A stretch of DNA of 64,000 nucleotides, taken from NCBI RefSeq assembly GCF_964656455.1, contig NC_135715.1, positions 167,120,437 through 167,184,436 on the forward strand. The letters run 5' to 3'. Positions 22,291 through 34,345 of this stretch are shown here, in pieces. Every line of letters starts with the position of its first letter. Position 1 is the first letter of the stretch. A program made the translations under genes and the position numbers. This DNA comes from Halichoerus grypus (taxonomy: Eukaryota > Chordata > Mammalia > Carnivora > Phocidae). The notes beneath the pieces are model-generated. The model was given only the letters and a program-made list of their open reading frames with translations, was not told the origin of the DNA and did no database searches.

Positions 22291-24348
22291 CATAAAAGGA
22301 GAAAGTATATGTGACCCAGTAGTTTCTGCAGATAGGATCAGACAGTGACGCATTGGACATTCTCTTCTGCAGACAGTACCTCGACCTAAGGGAGGGAGGG
22401 GGGGTAAATCTAAATGTCCTGGGTGGCCGGGAAGGTAAGGGAAATGTGAGGAGCTGTTGGAACATGGTAACAGGGGCTGGTGGCATTTGCAATCAACTGG
22501 AAAATACATGTCCCACTTAAAGGCATTATGACTTAACAGGTTTAAAACACATGGGAAATGTGATCCAGCTGAACCTAAGGGCTGCTCCTTGGCCACCTCT
22601 GCGCAGACACAATCTACCCTAAAAAGAAGGCTTCAGGCAAAAAGAGACAGGTTTTCATGAAGGATGATCTTTGGAAGTCAGCCTTTTAAATCCCACCACA
22701 GTCTGGTGGCTCTGGGACGTCCCTTTACTATGGCTGATTTCTCATGTGTTTAATTCATTATCCACAGAGACCAAACAGAACCATATTCTCCAAGTTAAAA
22801 GCAAAACTTTCCATTAACTAAAAGTTATAGGCAGATAGGCCAGAAGCTGAGCTCCTACCTCAGCGCAATTTCTTACACGGCCTTGTCCAGCCTGCAGTTT
22901 GCATCCTGACAAGATGGTGATAGAAGACACGTCAGGTATCTTTTCTCTGTGGGCCTTCCGTTTCAGCTCCATCCTGTCCTTCTCCTGGCCCCGCAGCTCC
23001 ATTTGATGCAAGGAAATAGAATTGTCACTTCCAGTTGAGCCCATTAGTCACAGGAAGTGAATTCGTGCCACATTCTCTACCTTCCTGCTCTCTCAGCCTC
23101 AGCCGTTCTTCTCCCCGGAAAGCATCGACAAAAAGCCTGCTGCTCTCAGCACCACGGAGGTATAATTTTATGTTCTCAAATGTCATCTCCCTTCTAGTGT
23201 TGCAGAAAATAGAGTTTGCATTTTTTATTCACCTTTTTGCTTTTGTAAGATACATATGAGGAGAAGAAAATTATCTTGCGCTACGTATTCACATCAAACT
23301 TTTGTCTTGCAGTGAACATAAAATGAGGGGATATCCTCAGAGTCAAGGGGGGGGGGGAGTTGATCACCTGAACAGAGTGGTGTTGAAAAGCCATTGATGA
23401 ATATACCCAGTGCTATAGACTTGGGAAATCTCTTCACAGAGATGATGGTCGAACCTGCAGAATTATCTGGCATATCCAAGGAGAGTGTGGGAGAGATGAG
23501 GGATCCCAGATTAGGGAAACTCCTAGTAAATTGAGGAAAAACAGATTATTTAAGAAAATGAATTAAAAGAAACCAATTGGAAATCAAGATTGCCAGTACT
23601 ATTTTGCTTAACCGTTTGAAGATTTGTTAAACTAAGGATTATATCACAAACTTTCATGCTTTAAAACAACTTTTGTCAGTTCTTTGAGTTTTTTTTTAGT
23701 TTTATTGTTGCTTTAATTTAAAATTCATCTTCATTCAATCATGGCTGCACTGGATTATTTATAAGAAAAAATTTTTTCTGCTATTTGCAGAAATATTTGA
23801 GAATGCTTGGCAAATAGCTGGCTGAGAGTAGCTATTTATAGAATTTGAAAATTCATCTTGAAGGGAAAATTTGAAAAATAAAACCTAGAGAATTTAGGAA
23901 ATCCACGAACTATTCATTAACATAACCAGCTGAAAACCTGAATATTGTATGCTGTTCTTTTTGAACAAATTTAATAGATCAAAGGCAAAGAAAAAGGCAT
24001 ATCAAAAAGGGACACTTTTTAAATCATGTGCTGGTTTTCAAAATTCAGTTCAAGTACTTTTTTTGACAAGATGAGGGCAATGGAAAGTTTCCTTTTGTTC
24101 TGACATGCAATTATTTTTACCCTGCTGCATTTGTAGTCATAAAGAAAGACGCTGTCAGGCTGATTGACTGAAGGAATTCTCCACAGGGGAGGAAACTAGA
24201 ACTTTGACAAAAGCCTCTGAATAATGAGGTGATAAACTGTTTACAGCCATGGAAAGGCAAACTTTAGTAAGAGTTACATGTACTGATTAGTTTCATGAAC
24301 AACCTTTACTCTAGCCAGTAGAGGAGCTCAGTGTCATACTTACTAATT
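22291..24348. other. Intergenic stretch, no gene seen
   Basis: Contains an 11-G homopolymer at 23347-23357 and several short frames. The 76-codon minus frame at 22814-23044 is rich in charged residues but has no family I recognise. No supported features otherwise. Confidence 0.5.
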
Positions 24349-24559
24349 AAATGGAAAGAGATTTCAGAGGGCAGGGGGTGGGGGGATGGGTTAGCCCGGT
24401 GATGGGTATTAAGGAGGGCACGTACTGCATGGAGCACTGGGTGTTATACGCAAACAATGAATCATGGAACACTACATCAAAAACTAATGATGTAATGTAT
24501 GGTGATTAACATAACATAATAAAATTAAATTAAATTAAAAAAAAATAAATGGAAAGAGA
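24349..24559 (+). mobile_element. 5'-truncated carnivore L1 3' end with TSD
   Basis: Only the last ~185 bases of an L1 are present: ggggggatgggttagcccgg, then gagggcacgtactgcatgga, then gcactgggtgttatacgcaa and so on to ataataaaattaaa and a poly(A) tail. The target-site duplication aaatggaaagaga occurs at 24349-24361 and 24547-24559. It is a recent dead-on-arrival insertion, nearly identical to the copy at 59626-59874. Confidence 0.93.
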
Positions 24560-25931
24560 AAAACTGAAATCTTTGATTCACAATAAATATACATTGATAA
24601 TAGCTCGACCTTAGAAGTAGTGTGCATTTCACAAAAGAGGACTGTTTGTGATACATACCTACTGGTTATGTTCACTCACACATTTATGCCAGATGCTAGC
24701 CAAATCAAACAGAGCGTCAAATTAAAGCAGGGAAAAAAGAGAATGCAGAGAAAGGACATGTGTCTGCAGGATTCAGAGTTTGTTTACTATTTTGTAGTTT
24801 ACATATCTACTTTGTGAAAATGAAGGCAGTGGAACATTTTGGAAACTACTTTCCCAGAAACCCTTGGGCTCCAGGCACAGCACCCTGGGAACACGCACTA
24901 GTGGGGGACGGGATATCGCACCTTCCTTAATTTACATAGAAAGGTATGCCTTTCCCCTGTTCTTGTCTTTAATTGTGCCTATGCGCCTCGTATTTTTGAA
25001 AAACTGGTATTCCTTATTACTAACAGCTTCACTCCGGTAAGAACACCTCTGTGTTAGCCTGGTGCCCATTAGTGCAATTGTTGTGTGGCACAGAGACGTG
25101 AGGATGGGCGTCCGAGCAACTGGCTTTGGCTTCTTGTTCCTCCAGGTGCAGATGTGCGGCTTTCAGCATACTCTCAAATGTGTGAGGGTCTTGATTTTTT
25201 TTTTGTCTGTTAAATAGGGAGAGTGAAATATTGTATGTATTTGCCTTGCACAGTGCCAAGTGCAGACTGGGTGTTTAATAACTGTGCTTGTCTTCTCCTT
25301 TCTTCACCAAAATTGATGGCTCTGTTTACCTGGTAATTCATGGCAGAATACTTTGCTCTGTTGAAGACATTAGGAAAATCATGGATTTCAGTCAAATGGG
25401 GATATGAAGAAAAATAAAAACACTACCTAGCATAGTATCTGGAATGTAATAAGTGCTAGTTTGATTTTCTTTCTTTTCTTTAATTTAAAGGGACTATATT
25501 TGAGACTAATATTTGACTATAGTGGATTTACAAGTAGACCAATCTAATTTTTCCACCATTGAACTGGTTTTATCCAATAAATAGCCATCACTAAATAACA
25601 AAATAATAGAACAAGAACTTAGAACAGAAAGTCTTGGTTCTCTGAATTCCAGTGTCTCTATTACATATTGATAAGATTATACTCAATGCCTTCCTCTGTT
25701 AACTCCTTAAGTAAATTATGTCAGTCTATAAAGTATTCATAGGAAGTCAGGGTTTATCATCCATTTATAGTTTCCCTTATTCTAATCCTGTTCTTCCTTT
25801 GTCAGAAAAGAAGCTGATCAGTGGAGAAAAGAAGGGACCCAGGGACAGGATGGTGAACTTCTGAACTGAAATCTGCTCTGATTTGAGAAATGAACTTCTT
25901 GGTTGTTTTGTCCTCTTTGCTTCAGGGTCTA
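24560..25931. other. Intergenic stretch, no gene seen
   Basis: No recognisable repeat or exon. Frames at 24620-24817 (+) and 25029-25395 (-) lack any protein signature. Confidence 0.5.
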
Positions 25932-26375
25932 TTATAGTAGTTCCCCTTTATCTGCAGGGACTGCACTCCAAGACCCCCAGTGGATGCCTGGAAGTGGATA
26001 GTACTAAACCCTATATATACTATGTTTCTTCCTATACATACACATCTATGATAAAGTTTAATTTAGAAATTAGGCACAGAAGAGATTAAAACATTAACAA
26101 ATGATACAATAAAATGATTATAAAAATATATTGTAATAAAAGTTATAAGAATGTGATCTTTCTTCCAAAATCTTATTGTACTGTATTTACCTTTCTTGTG
26201 ATGATGTAAGATGATAAAACACCTATGTGGTGATATGAAGCGAGGTGAATGACATAGGTATGTGACGTGGCATTAGGCTACTATTAACCTTCTGACATCC
26301 TGTCAGATCATCCATTTCCAAACCTTGGTTGACCTCAGGTAACTGAGACCATGGGTAAGGGGAGACTGCGGTATG
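25932..26375. mobile_element. Tigger-type (TcMar) non-autonomous DNA transposon
   Basis: The left end tagtagttccccttta and the right end taaggggagactgcggta form imperfect terminal inverted repeats (the right end reversed reads tac-cgcagtctcccctta). The interior 'gcactccaagacccccagtg' and 'gtgatgatgtaagatgataa' followed by 'cattaggctactattaacct' is a known mammalian Tigger-family arrangement. It is about 440 bp with no transposase frame. The exact subfamily cannot be assigned by eye. Confidence 0.7.
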
Positions 26376-28100
26376 TCCAGTCAGTGTGTTGTGTTAGGGA
26401 ACAAGTGCTCGTGGGAAGTGGAAGTTTCTCTTTTAAGAACCAGAAAATAAACTGGATAAAAGAATGCTCATCTAGAAGGGGCATCAGTGTTGACTGAATG
26501 CAGCGAAACTGGAGATTTACTCAGAGTTTTTTGGTATTCAAAAAGAAAACACTCAACGTCCTCAGAATTCTCAAATTCTGTCCCAGTGTCCCTTCTCAGG
26601 AATCATCAGAATCAAGGAAAAGAAGTGACAAGATGAGGGTAGTGGAGAGGTCTAAGTGGCCAAGGGTCTGCCCCTTCTTTCATCTGATTCATTTATTTAT
26701 CCTCATTTTATCACAGTGTTCCAAAAGGGGAAAGATGGTCACTTATGAGAACAAGGTTTTGATATCTTAGGAACAGGAACGAAACTGATGATAATGATTA
26801 TAATAAAGAAATAGTAATTCAAATGATAATATCGTTACTAACTTTAAGGACCATAATGCGCATGTAATTAATTTATGTAACTCCTATTTCCATTTTCATC
26901 TCTCCTTTCCCCCATGGATGATGCATCCCAGTATTGCTTCTGCGAGATCCATGTTCAAAATTGAAATCAGGTAAGTGGTTTCCTTTGAATATTTCTTGAA
27001 ATTGAAATCTAATTATTTCTAGAATGGTACTTCTGAGTTACCATGTTTTACCCAGGTAAGTTTTTATTCACATTATCAGTCAAATGTTAAAAGAAGAAAA
27101 CAGCCTTGTCACAGGGATGATTTGTCTTCGCATTCCCTGTCAATCACCCTCTCTTCCCTGAATTTCCTGACAGTGGGGTGTAGGTGTGTACTGACCACTG
27201 TTGGCTAAATATCTACCACCTATTCTTCCTCTTTCTTACAAAATTCAAATTGTGTTCAAGTGTTCAGCCTTCTCAATGTGCTGTGTCATTCTCAGGGAAG
27301 GCAATCCCATCCCCAGCCACAAAGTGGCTACCAATTCTAAACCAATTGTGTTAATCCTGCTTGCCTATCCAATTAAGGACCTCAGCTTTAAGCAGAAGAG
27401 TTTAAGGCATTCTCCTGATGACTGATATCGGATGAGAGTTGACATATGACCTAAACTGGCTCAACCATACTAAGGAAAAGCCTGTTGTTTCATCTTTGAA
27501 GTTAAAGCTTTCTCTTTGTCCTGCTGGGTTATTCGAGTTGCTATTGTAGCCATTTTGAAATATCATGGGTAGGTTTGCAGTATGTGAAAAGTCCAGAAAC
27601 TACCGCATTTTAATAAAGCCAATTCACTGAAGAAGGCAGAGCCAAGGAAATTGCAAAGAAGCCAGAATCCATTTTAACCATGCTTGGAAATTGTCCTCTC
27701 TATGAACTTCTTCTTATGTGAAATACTAAATATGTTTATATATAGTTTCAGCTAATTTGAGATGGAGTTTTTATTACAAGTAGCTTAAAGAATTGTAACT
27801 GAAGCAGGAGAGAACTAACATTACCTGGAGCTCCTGAGAAGGCCCTTCTGAATTTAGTCCAACTACATTTTTCCAAACTCCACACTAGGTGACTTAGATT
27901 TGGGCACATGACCAGCTCTGTCCCATCAGGGTTGAAGAGCTTCAGATCTGCAAATTGAAAATTTGGGGGAACTGGACTTTCTTTTGATTTTTCAGTGGAT
28001 CAGAATGAGAATGGACACAGCTCTAGTGTCTACATTAAACCAGTGAATATCCTTTCTCCTTATGCCATTTCATTTTTTTTCCTTTAACGGTTATTAATAA
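26376..28100. other. Intergenic stretch, no gene seen
   Basis: AT-rich. Frames at 26498-26770 and 27201-27425 are unremarkable. A T-rich stretch near 28071-28140 precedes the reverse L1 end. Confidence 0.5.
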
Positions 28101-28255
28101 CTTTATTTTTTGTTTGTTTATTTATTTGTTTATTTATTTTATGTTCAGTTAGCCACTGTATAGTACATCATTAGTGTTTGATGTAGTGTTCAGTGATTCA
28201 TTAGTTACGTATAACACCCAGTGCTCATCACAACATGTGCCCTCCTTAAGCCATT
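28101..28255 (-). mobile_element. L1 3' end, reverse orientation
   Basis: In reverse complement it reads the L1 3' end: ttaaggagggcacatgttgt, then gatgagcactgggtgttata, through 'aacactaatgatgtactata' to an A-rich tail (left side, tttatttatttgtttattt). It belongs to a different and older subfamily than the two forward copies in this window. Confidence 0.8.
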
Positions 28256-30289
28256 TTAGACTGAATTTTCTGTTCCTTGTAACTGAAAGCATCTTACATG
28301 AGAGTTAAGCTTCTAAAAAATACTAGTTTGGCTATATTTCTAGTTGAGTTTTCATTTTTTTGTCCCTGTGATCTACATTCTATGACTGTAATTATTTTTC
28401 AAAAACACCTTTTCAGGTTTCAAAAAGTCCAGAAGCCCATTCATTAAAGAAATAATAATAAATCTTCAACCAGGAAATTAAACCAATGTGAAGGCAACAT
28501 ATCCTCTCCTTTTTAAACTTTATAGTCAGTGGAGAACCTGTCCTAGAGTTCCTTTCTTTACGCAATTTACTCATAGAGAATAGCAGATTGGTTAGCTGCC
28601 CACTTTGTTTTCCAAAAGGCCAGGAGACAAGCTGTAGAAAATAAGAGATCGTTTTGATCAAAACTGCTGTGATGTGTTTTCACTTGTCTCAGGCCAGCCA
28701 CAAACAGCCCATGTTCTACATTAGGAAAATAACAAAAGTTGATGCCTACAAAACTTTTATTTGGATTATAACATGACTCATACTTTAAACAAATAGTTAA
28801 ACACTAATATTAGTGCTGGAGTTTTCAAAGTAGTCCTGCTGAGAGGGTATTTACATTTTTATTGCTCAGAAATATTTTTGGAATCATTCTTTTTTTGAAA
28901 CCCTGCTATAGCATTTGACATATTCTTTTGACAATCGTCCATGACAGCAAATTCCCTATTAAGTGTGGAACCAGCTTATTTATCAGCACCAATGATTTAG
29001 CAGGATGAATTAAGTGAGTGATTAAACTGGCAATGCAGTTTTTGATCAAATCAATGAAGCGAGGTTATGAAAAAACCCATGCATGCAAACAAATGCAGAA
29101 TATTTTTACCTCTAATTAGAGAGGGACCATAAAAAATCACCTGCTACCATCTTCAGAAAAAATAGAAAAATGTTCAACTGGTCAACCAAAATTTTCCTAG
29201 AAGAATACTAGTCTACCATGAGAACACATTCCTTTAGTTATAAAAGCTTTTTCCTCATTCAGAATATTCACTGAGAATGCAAATATTTCTGGGTGGGAGA
29301 GATGGAGGATAACCTGCTAAACTGATACTTAATCAAAAATACCTTGGGGATGAAAGTGGGAATTGGAAGAGATAGTGTTAAATCCATGATTGTTGAAGGG
29401 GGCAGGAGGGATGTTGATCTGAAAAAACAATCTGTATCTCATCTGAATTCTTGCCTGGCCTTACTTATGGGAGAGGGAAGGAATGCATACTGTGTGATAC
29501 TTCCATATAACAAAGGCCCCGGCAGGTACTGGGGAAGAGATGCTGCCCCAGGTCACTCTGAATGATAGAATTTATTGCATCTCACTTTCAGTAATTCGAA
29601 AGCTTTTTCTACTCTTTACCTTCTCACATTCTGAAAGACTTTATGGCTTCTTCTTTGTTGGTGGAGACAGTTGGACCTTGATGATTTAACACACCACAGG
29701 TAGATTTAGACTTCATTCTCAGGGATAGTGCTCACTTTCCATAAGGGAACAAAAGTGACTTTTTCTTTAATCGATAAAGAACGTTAAGTACATTTTTCAT
29801 TTCCCTCCGTATTTTTACTTCAAAGATTTGTCATGTCTGTTTCTGAAAGGAACTGAGATGCCTTAGAGATTAAAATATACAGGGAAAGAGGCATTTACAT
29901 CTAAAACAAACCGGATCCTATTTCAAGCACACGAAATGCCCTTTAGTTGAGTAGATCTAAAACATATTGGGGCAGTGAAGTAATTATCTCCAAGTGCTCT
30001 CGCTTCTACTGCAAATAAGGGAACTGTAATGGGCTGCATAGCTTTTATTTTCTGACACTATAAAGTCAGTTCATTCATCTCTAGATGTTAATTTTTGCTT
30101 AGACTGAACCCCCAGCTTAAATTTACCATGGGGACCCTTGTTTATAGATGGAGGGACTTCGTGCTGGAAAATGTATAGTCTGAAGAAGGTGGCTTGCTGA
30201 GAGCAAGGGGATGCTTTTCTTCATCAAATAAAACCAACTGTGCCAGGAGTTACAGGACTTGTCAACTTGGAAAAACACAGAGTAGCTAG
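28256..30289. other. Intergenic stretch, no gene seen
   Basis: AT-rich. Frames at 28413-28661 (-) and 29344-29565 (+) show no domain, splice or repeat identity. Confidence 0.5.
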
Positions 30290-30955
30290 TACTACTCAAA
30301 AATAACGAGACAAATAACTGAATTAAAAATGGGCAAAAAGATCTGAATAGATATTTCTCTAAAGAAGATATAAAAAGATATTCCACACTGTTAGCCATCA
30401 GGGAAATGCAAACCAAAACCCCCATGTGATAACACTTCATACTCACTAAGGTGGCTCTAATAAAAAAGACAGACAATAAGAGTTGGAGAGGATATGGAGA
30501 AATTGGAACATAAATGGTACAGATGCTCTGGAAAATAGCCTGGCAGTTCCTCTTATAGTTAAATGCTAGATATTTACCGAAGAGAAATGAAAGCATATTT
30601 CATATGCACACGTGCAAACATTTATAACAGTGTTATTCATAATAGCCTAAGATGGAGACAACCCCAATGTCCATCAACTGATCAATGGATAGACAGAATG
30701 TGATATATTCATACGCTGGAATAGAATTCAATAATAAAAGTGAAGTGCATGCTATAACATGGACAAGCCTTGAAAGCATTATGCTAAGCAAAGAAGCCCG
30801 TCACAGGGGATTGTATATTATATGACCCCATTAATAGAAAATTTCCAGAATAGACGTATCTATAAAGACTAAAAGTAAATTGGTAGTTGCCTAGGGATAG
30901 GGTGAATGATTGGGTGGTATGTGAATTATACCTTAATAAAGCAGTTAAACAAAAA
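30290..30955 (+). mobile_element. L1 fragment: end of ORF2 plus 3' UTR
   Basis: The forward strand carries the C-terminal ORF2 landmarks in order: 'atttctctaaagaagatata', 'gccatcagggaaatgcaaac', 'gttggagaggatatggagaa', 'aatgtccatcaactgatcaa', 'tggatagacagaatgtgata' and a tail with 'ttaataaagcagttaaac'. Frameshifts and stops are present, so it is dead. The 157-codon open frame on the opposite strand (30123-30596) is the familiar antisense shadow of L1 ORF2. Confidence 0.88.
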
Positions 30956-32959
30956 CATAGAGGAAGGCCTCAGGGTGTCTGGCTCACAATGTCACAGACA
31001 AAACAGTCTTAGAATTTTTAAACCAAATTTTTTTCTCTTCTTACTACTAACTTTCCCAAGTTTCCTGCTCTACCATAAAATTTTGTATTTGATACCTTAT
31101 CAGGGAAGCTGATAAAAAGATAATTTTTCTGAACTAAAAGATGTGCAGAATGTCTAAGTGATTTCCACAAAGTTCTATGCAATCAGTAACAGATGTGCCA
31201 ACAGAGGCCTGGTTTTCTGATTTCAATCTAGGACTTGGTCTCTTAGCAACACAGCCCTTCAAATTGCTGGTTCCAAATACTAAAGCCCAGAAAATGAAAT
31301 TGTATTAAACAGCAAGGAAATACAGTCATTGGGATGTGACTTCTACTTTATTCATTATTTTAGTTTATTTAACAATTAAAATTAAATTACCTATTTATTT
31401 TATTTTATTAAAATAAAAATGTATGGATTTTGATCCCGGACCTTTAGAAAATACAATACAAACAAGTCAGAGCTAGCTCAAGCCAAAGTTAAATGGAATC
31501 ATTTCTCACCTCAAATTGTGATTTTTAAAGAGTCTCTTTCTTGTTCTTCCTTGCAAGAGTGATTTCTAGGGAGAAGACACAATCTGTTGGTTGAGAGTCC
31601 ATTTTTTCCCTGACCTCTCACTCACTGATTTTTAAATTATATTTGGTGCTCAGTATATTACTGGGCAGAAGGAATACTGGTGGAAAATAAGAGCCCAGAA
31701 AGAACAGAGTGTTCTAAAACAGAGTAGGAGGGACTGAAGGTTGAAGAGGTCTTTTTGGCGATCCATTTAAACTCTTATTTCAGTTGGCTCTGTCCTTTTT
31801 AATAGCTCAAATCAAATGAATTTTTTAACGTCATCTCTGTTCCGCAGGTGAAATGGAAAGCTCTCTGATTGAAAGGAGCACAGACACTCAAACGGTTGCC
31901 TACAAGTTTTCTCTGATTGGTGTTCCATACCGTTAACTTCTTATTTTTCTTGTTCCTGTTAACATTTTTATTATCTTATCTTCCCTTAAAGGCTCTGAGC
32001 TATGTTTTAGACTTTTGGTCTTTCTGGTATCTAGACGAATTTCCTCTATGGCATAGGGACTCACAAACGTCCCAGTGGAAGGTGCTGGTCTTTGTGTTCG
32101 TGGCAGTGAGTTTTTACTCCCTTGCTTTCATACTGTCGGCACCTAAAAATCCCACCTTTCCCACACCCGCATCTTTGTCTTCCTTATTCCTCTTCACAAA
32201 ACTGAATTACATTTCTAGGAATGAGAACTCACATTTGGGACCACGTTTTGGCTTTTATTAAAATCAACCTAAGAGAAGCTTAGAGGTTGTTCTGTGTTTG
32301 TTGGACTTTCGTGCTGTGACCAACGACAGGTAACCAATAGAAGGGGCAGTCCCAAAGGTTTCAGGAGAAAAGGCTGAACTTCAAATTACATTTGCTCATA
32401 TGTTGTTTCAATTGGCTGTGTCTTCATTGTATGCTCACTTCACAATTTGGCTGATCAACCATGTCAAGTAAATATTTCTGGCCTCTGTTGATTGGAATTA
32501 AAGGAAGCTATATGCATCCCCTTCCCAATCCCAAATCTCTACCATGTGGCAGAGAGGTAAGATGTGGCTAAACATAAATATTTATTAGCAAGCAGACAAA
32601 GAAAAGGAGGGGCCAATAACTGAGCTGGAGGAGAAATTAAAGTTTGCTAGTGGCACTTTGCCAAGCTGCTCACAGCTGCCATCTTTGGACAAAATAAGCA
32701 TCCTGGGGTAAAATATTTAAAATATTTGGTTATATACCTCCATTCTTGACTCTCTTTTTAAAAAAACTTTATTCTTGTCTTTCTTGTTTTCACAGTGTCT
32801 GTGCTTTTTAGGTATTCATAGTTTCACTCCAATTTTGGAAGTAGAGTATAAATAAATGTAAAAACAGGTATTGTGTGAGGCGTCATACGATGACAAATTG
32901 CTCCTTTAAAAAACTGCTAGGCCCATTTAAGCCTCACTTAGATGCTCTAATCAATGTTT
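30956..32959. other. Intergenic stretch, no gene seen
   Basis: AT-rich unique-looking sequence. A 114-codon forward frame (31917-32261) is hydrophobic at its start but shows no recognisable family, no flanking splice sites of note and ordinary AT-rich composition. It is not called. Confidence 0.5.
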
Positions 32960-33329
32960 TGAGCTATTTCACTTGTTCTAAATACGACTTTAAATACCCT
33001 TCACTGTTTACACTGCCAAATTGTGTCACTCTCTCCTTCAAAACCTGGTTTCCAATTCATATCCCTTATCCTTTCAGTTACTCAAAAAACAAAACAAAAC
33101 AAACCTTGGGTTATGTTTGACTCCTCTTCTTTACTAGTCAGTACATAACCCACCTGTTAGCTTTTTCTTCAGTGCATACCCATAATCTTATCCCTTCTTG
33201 TTAGGTCCACCACTTGCACACAGGACCAAGCCCACCTTCATCTGTTGCTTGGATTACTACAATAGTCTCATAGAAGTCCCTCGGCTTCTACTTCTTTTCT
33301 TCCACAGTCTATTTTCAACACAGCAGCCA

Positions 33330-33478
33330 GTGTGATCCTTTTTTTTTTTTTTTTTTTTTAAGTTGGCTCCACAACTCAGGGCCAGAACCCACAACCCTGA
33401 GACCAAGACCTGAGCTGAGATTGAGAGTCGGATGCTTAACCGACTGAGTCACCCAGGCATCCCCCGTGTGATCCTTTT
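33330..33478 (-). mobile_element. Can-SINE, reverse, short form with TSD
   Basis: Poly(T) at 33342-33359, then 'acaaccctgagaccaagacc' and the head 'gactgagtcacccaggcat'. The target-site duplication gtgtgatcctttt flanks it (33330-33342 and 33466-33478). It inserted into the L2 described above. Confidence 0.92.
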
Positions 33479-33705
33479 ATAACAAGTCATATTATGTTAT
33501 TTTTCTGCTAAAACTCTGGCAAAGTGTTTCCATCAATTAAAGCAAAAGCTGAAGCCCTTATTTTAGCCGAAAATCCCTCCATGACTTTCTTTCCTATTCT
33601 CTCTCGCTAACTTCCTTGTCTACTTATTCTCCTGTTTGTTATTTTACTCTGCAACAGTTAGATTGAGCAAGCCAGCAGTTCTTACATTAGAGCTTTTTCT
33701 CTAGT

Positions 33706-34143
33706 TGTATTACGGAACCTGGACTGGACGGCCCGATGGAAGAACCAAGTGGCACTCGGAGATCTTGGAGGATAGGAGGTTTATTTAACACCGGCAGGCC
33801 CAGAGGAGAGTGGTCTCCAAAGGTCTGAGCCCCGAGCACAAACAAAGGGGGCAATTTATACACTTCTACTTCTGCATATTTAGCACTTTTGGCATGTGCG
33901 CGAAGCAGGGCAGGGAGAAGAACCCGGAACAGCCCTGGGGCAAGGACTGGGACTCTCTCGCTGGCTCGGTTGGCCATCTTAGGACAGATTTTCTTTATCA
34001 GTTGTACCCTCTGCCTGTTGTGTTCTTCTCCAGATATCTTCCTGACTAGTGATTTCATAACCTTCAAGTTTGCCCAAAGGGCACTTTCTGATCATCCCAT
34101 TCCATACTACAAACCCCCCAATCCACCACCTGCTCCAGAATGA
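33706..34143 (-). mobile_element. Solo endogenous-retrovirus LTR (ERV1/gamma-type-like)
   Basis: On the minus strand there is a TATA-like tataaattgc (near 33860-33851). It is followed about 70 bp later by an AATAAA signal (33785-33780) and a short U5-like end finishing near 33706 in '...ccgtaataca'. This U3-R-U5 spacing is what an LTR shows, and no internal viral genes adjoin it, so it is a solo LTR. A candidate 5-bp target duplication (ctagt) lies at 33701-33705 and 34144-34148, although the U3 end lacks a clean TG. The 126-codon minus frame inside (33687-34067) is incidental. The family was not identified. Confidence 0.6.
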
Positions 34144-34345
34144 CTAGTCACCATTACTCTACTTTTCCTTTTGTTAACCCATAGAAACTGCCTCCCTCGA
34201 GCATATTCTAAATTATTTATTATTGTAGTCCGTCTTCATCCACTGGATTTAAGCTCCATAAGGACATAAGCCTTTGTTTTGTTCATTGATGATTCCCTTG
34301 TCCACTGAACTGCACCTGGCCCATGATAATTTAATCAACGAATGT

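Larger units (their letters stand above)
32960..34345 (+). mobile_element. L2 LINE fragment, interrupted by a Can-SINE and a solo LTR
   Basis: Forward L2 ORF2/3' end text is recognisable in pieces: gtttgactcctcttctttac near 33113, ttggattactacaatagtct near 33249, ccacagtctattttcaacac then 'cagcagccagtgtgatcctt' near 33302, and the L2 3' end style 'taagctccataaggacataa' near 34249. A SINE (33330-33478) and an LTR (33706-34143) split it. The same L2 resumes on either side, which gives the order of insertion: L2 first, then the others. Confidence 0.7.

Noticed and set aside
22814..23044. 76-codon charged minus-strand frame as a gene fragment
   Set aside because: No recognisable family and no exon signals.
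30123..30596. 157-codon minus-strand open frame
   Set aside because: Antisense of an L1 ORF2 C-terminal region, a well-known source of spurious proteins.
31917..32261. 114-codon hydrophobic + strand open frame
   Set aside because: T-rich composition explains the hydrophobicity; no family, promoter or splice evidence.
33687..34067. 126-codon minus-strand open frame
   Set aside because: Lies inside the solo LTR; no viral protein domain is seen, and LTR control regions do not normally encode one.
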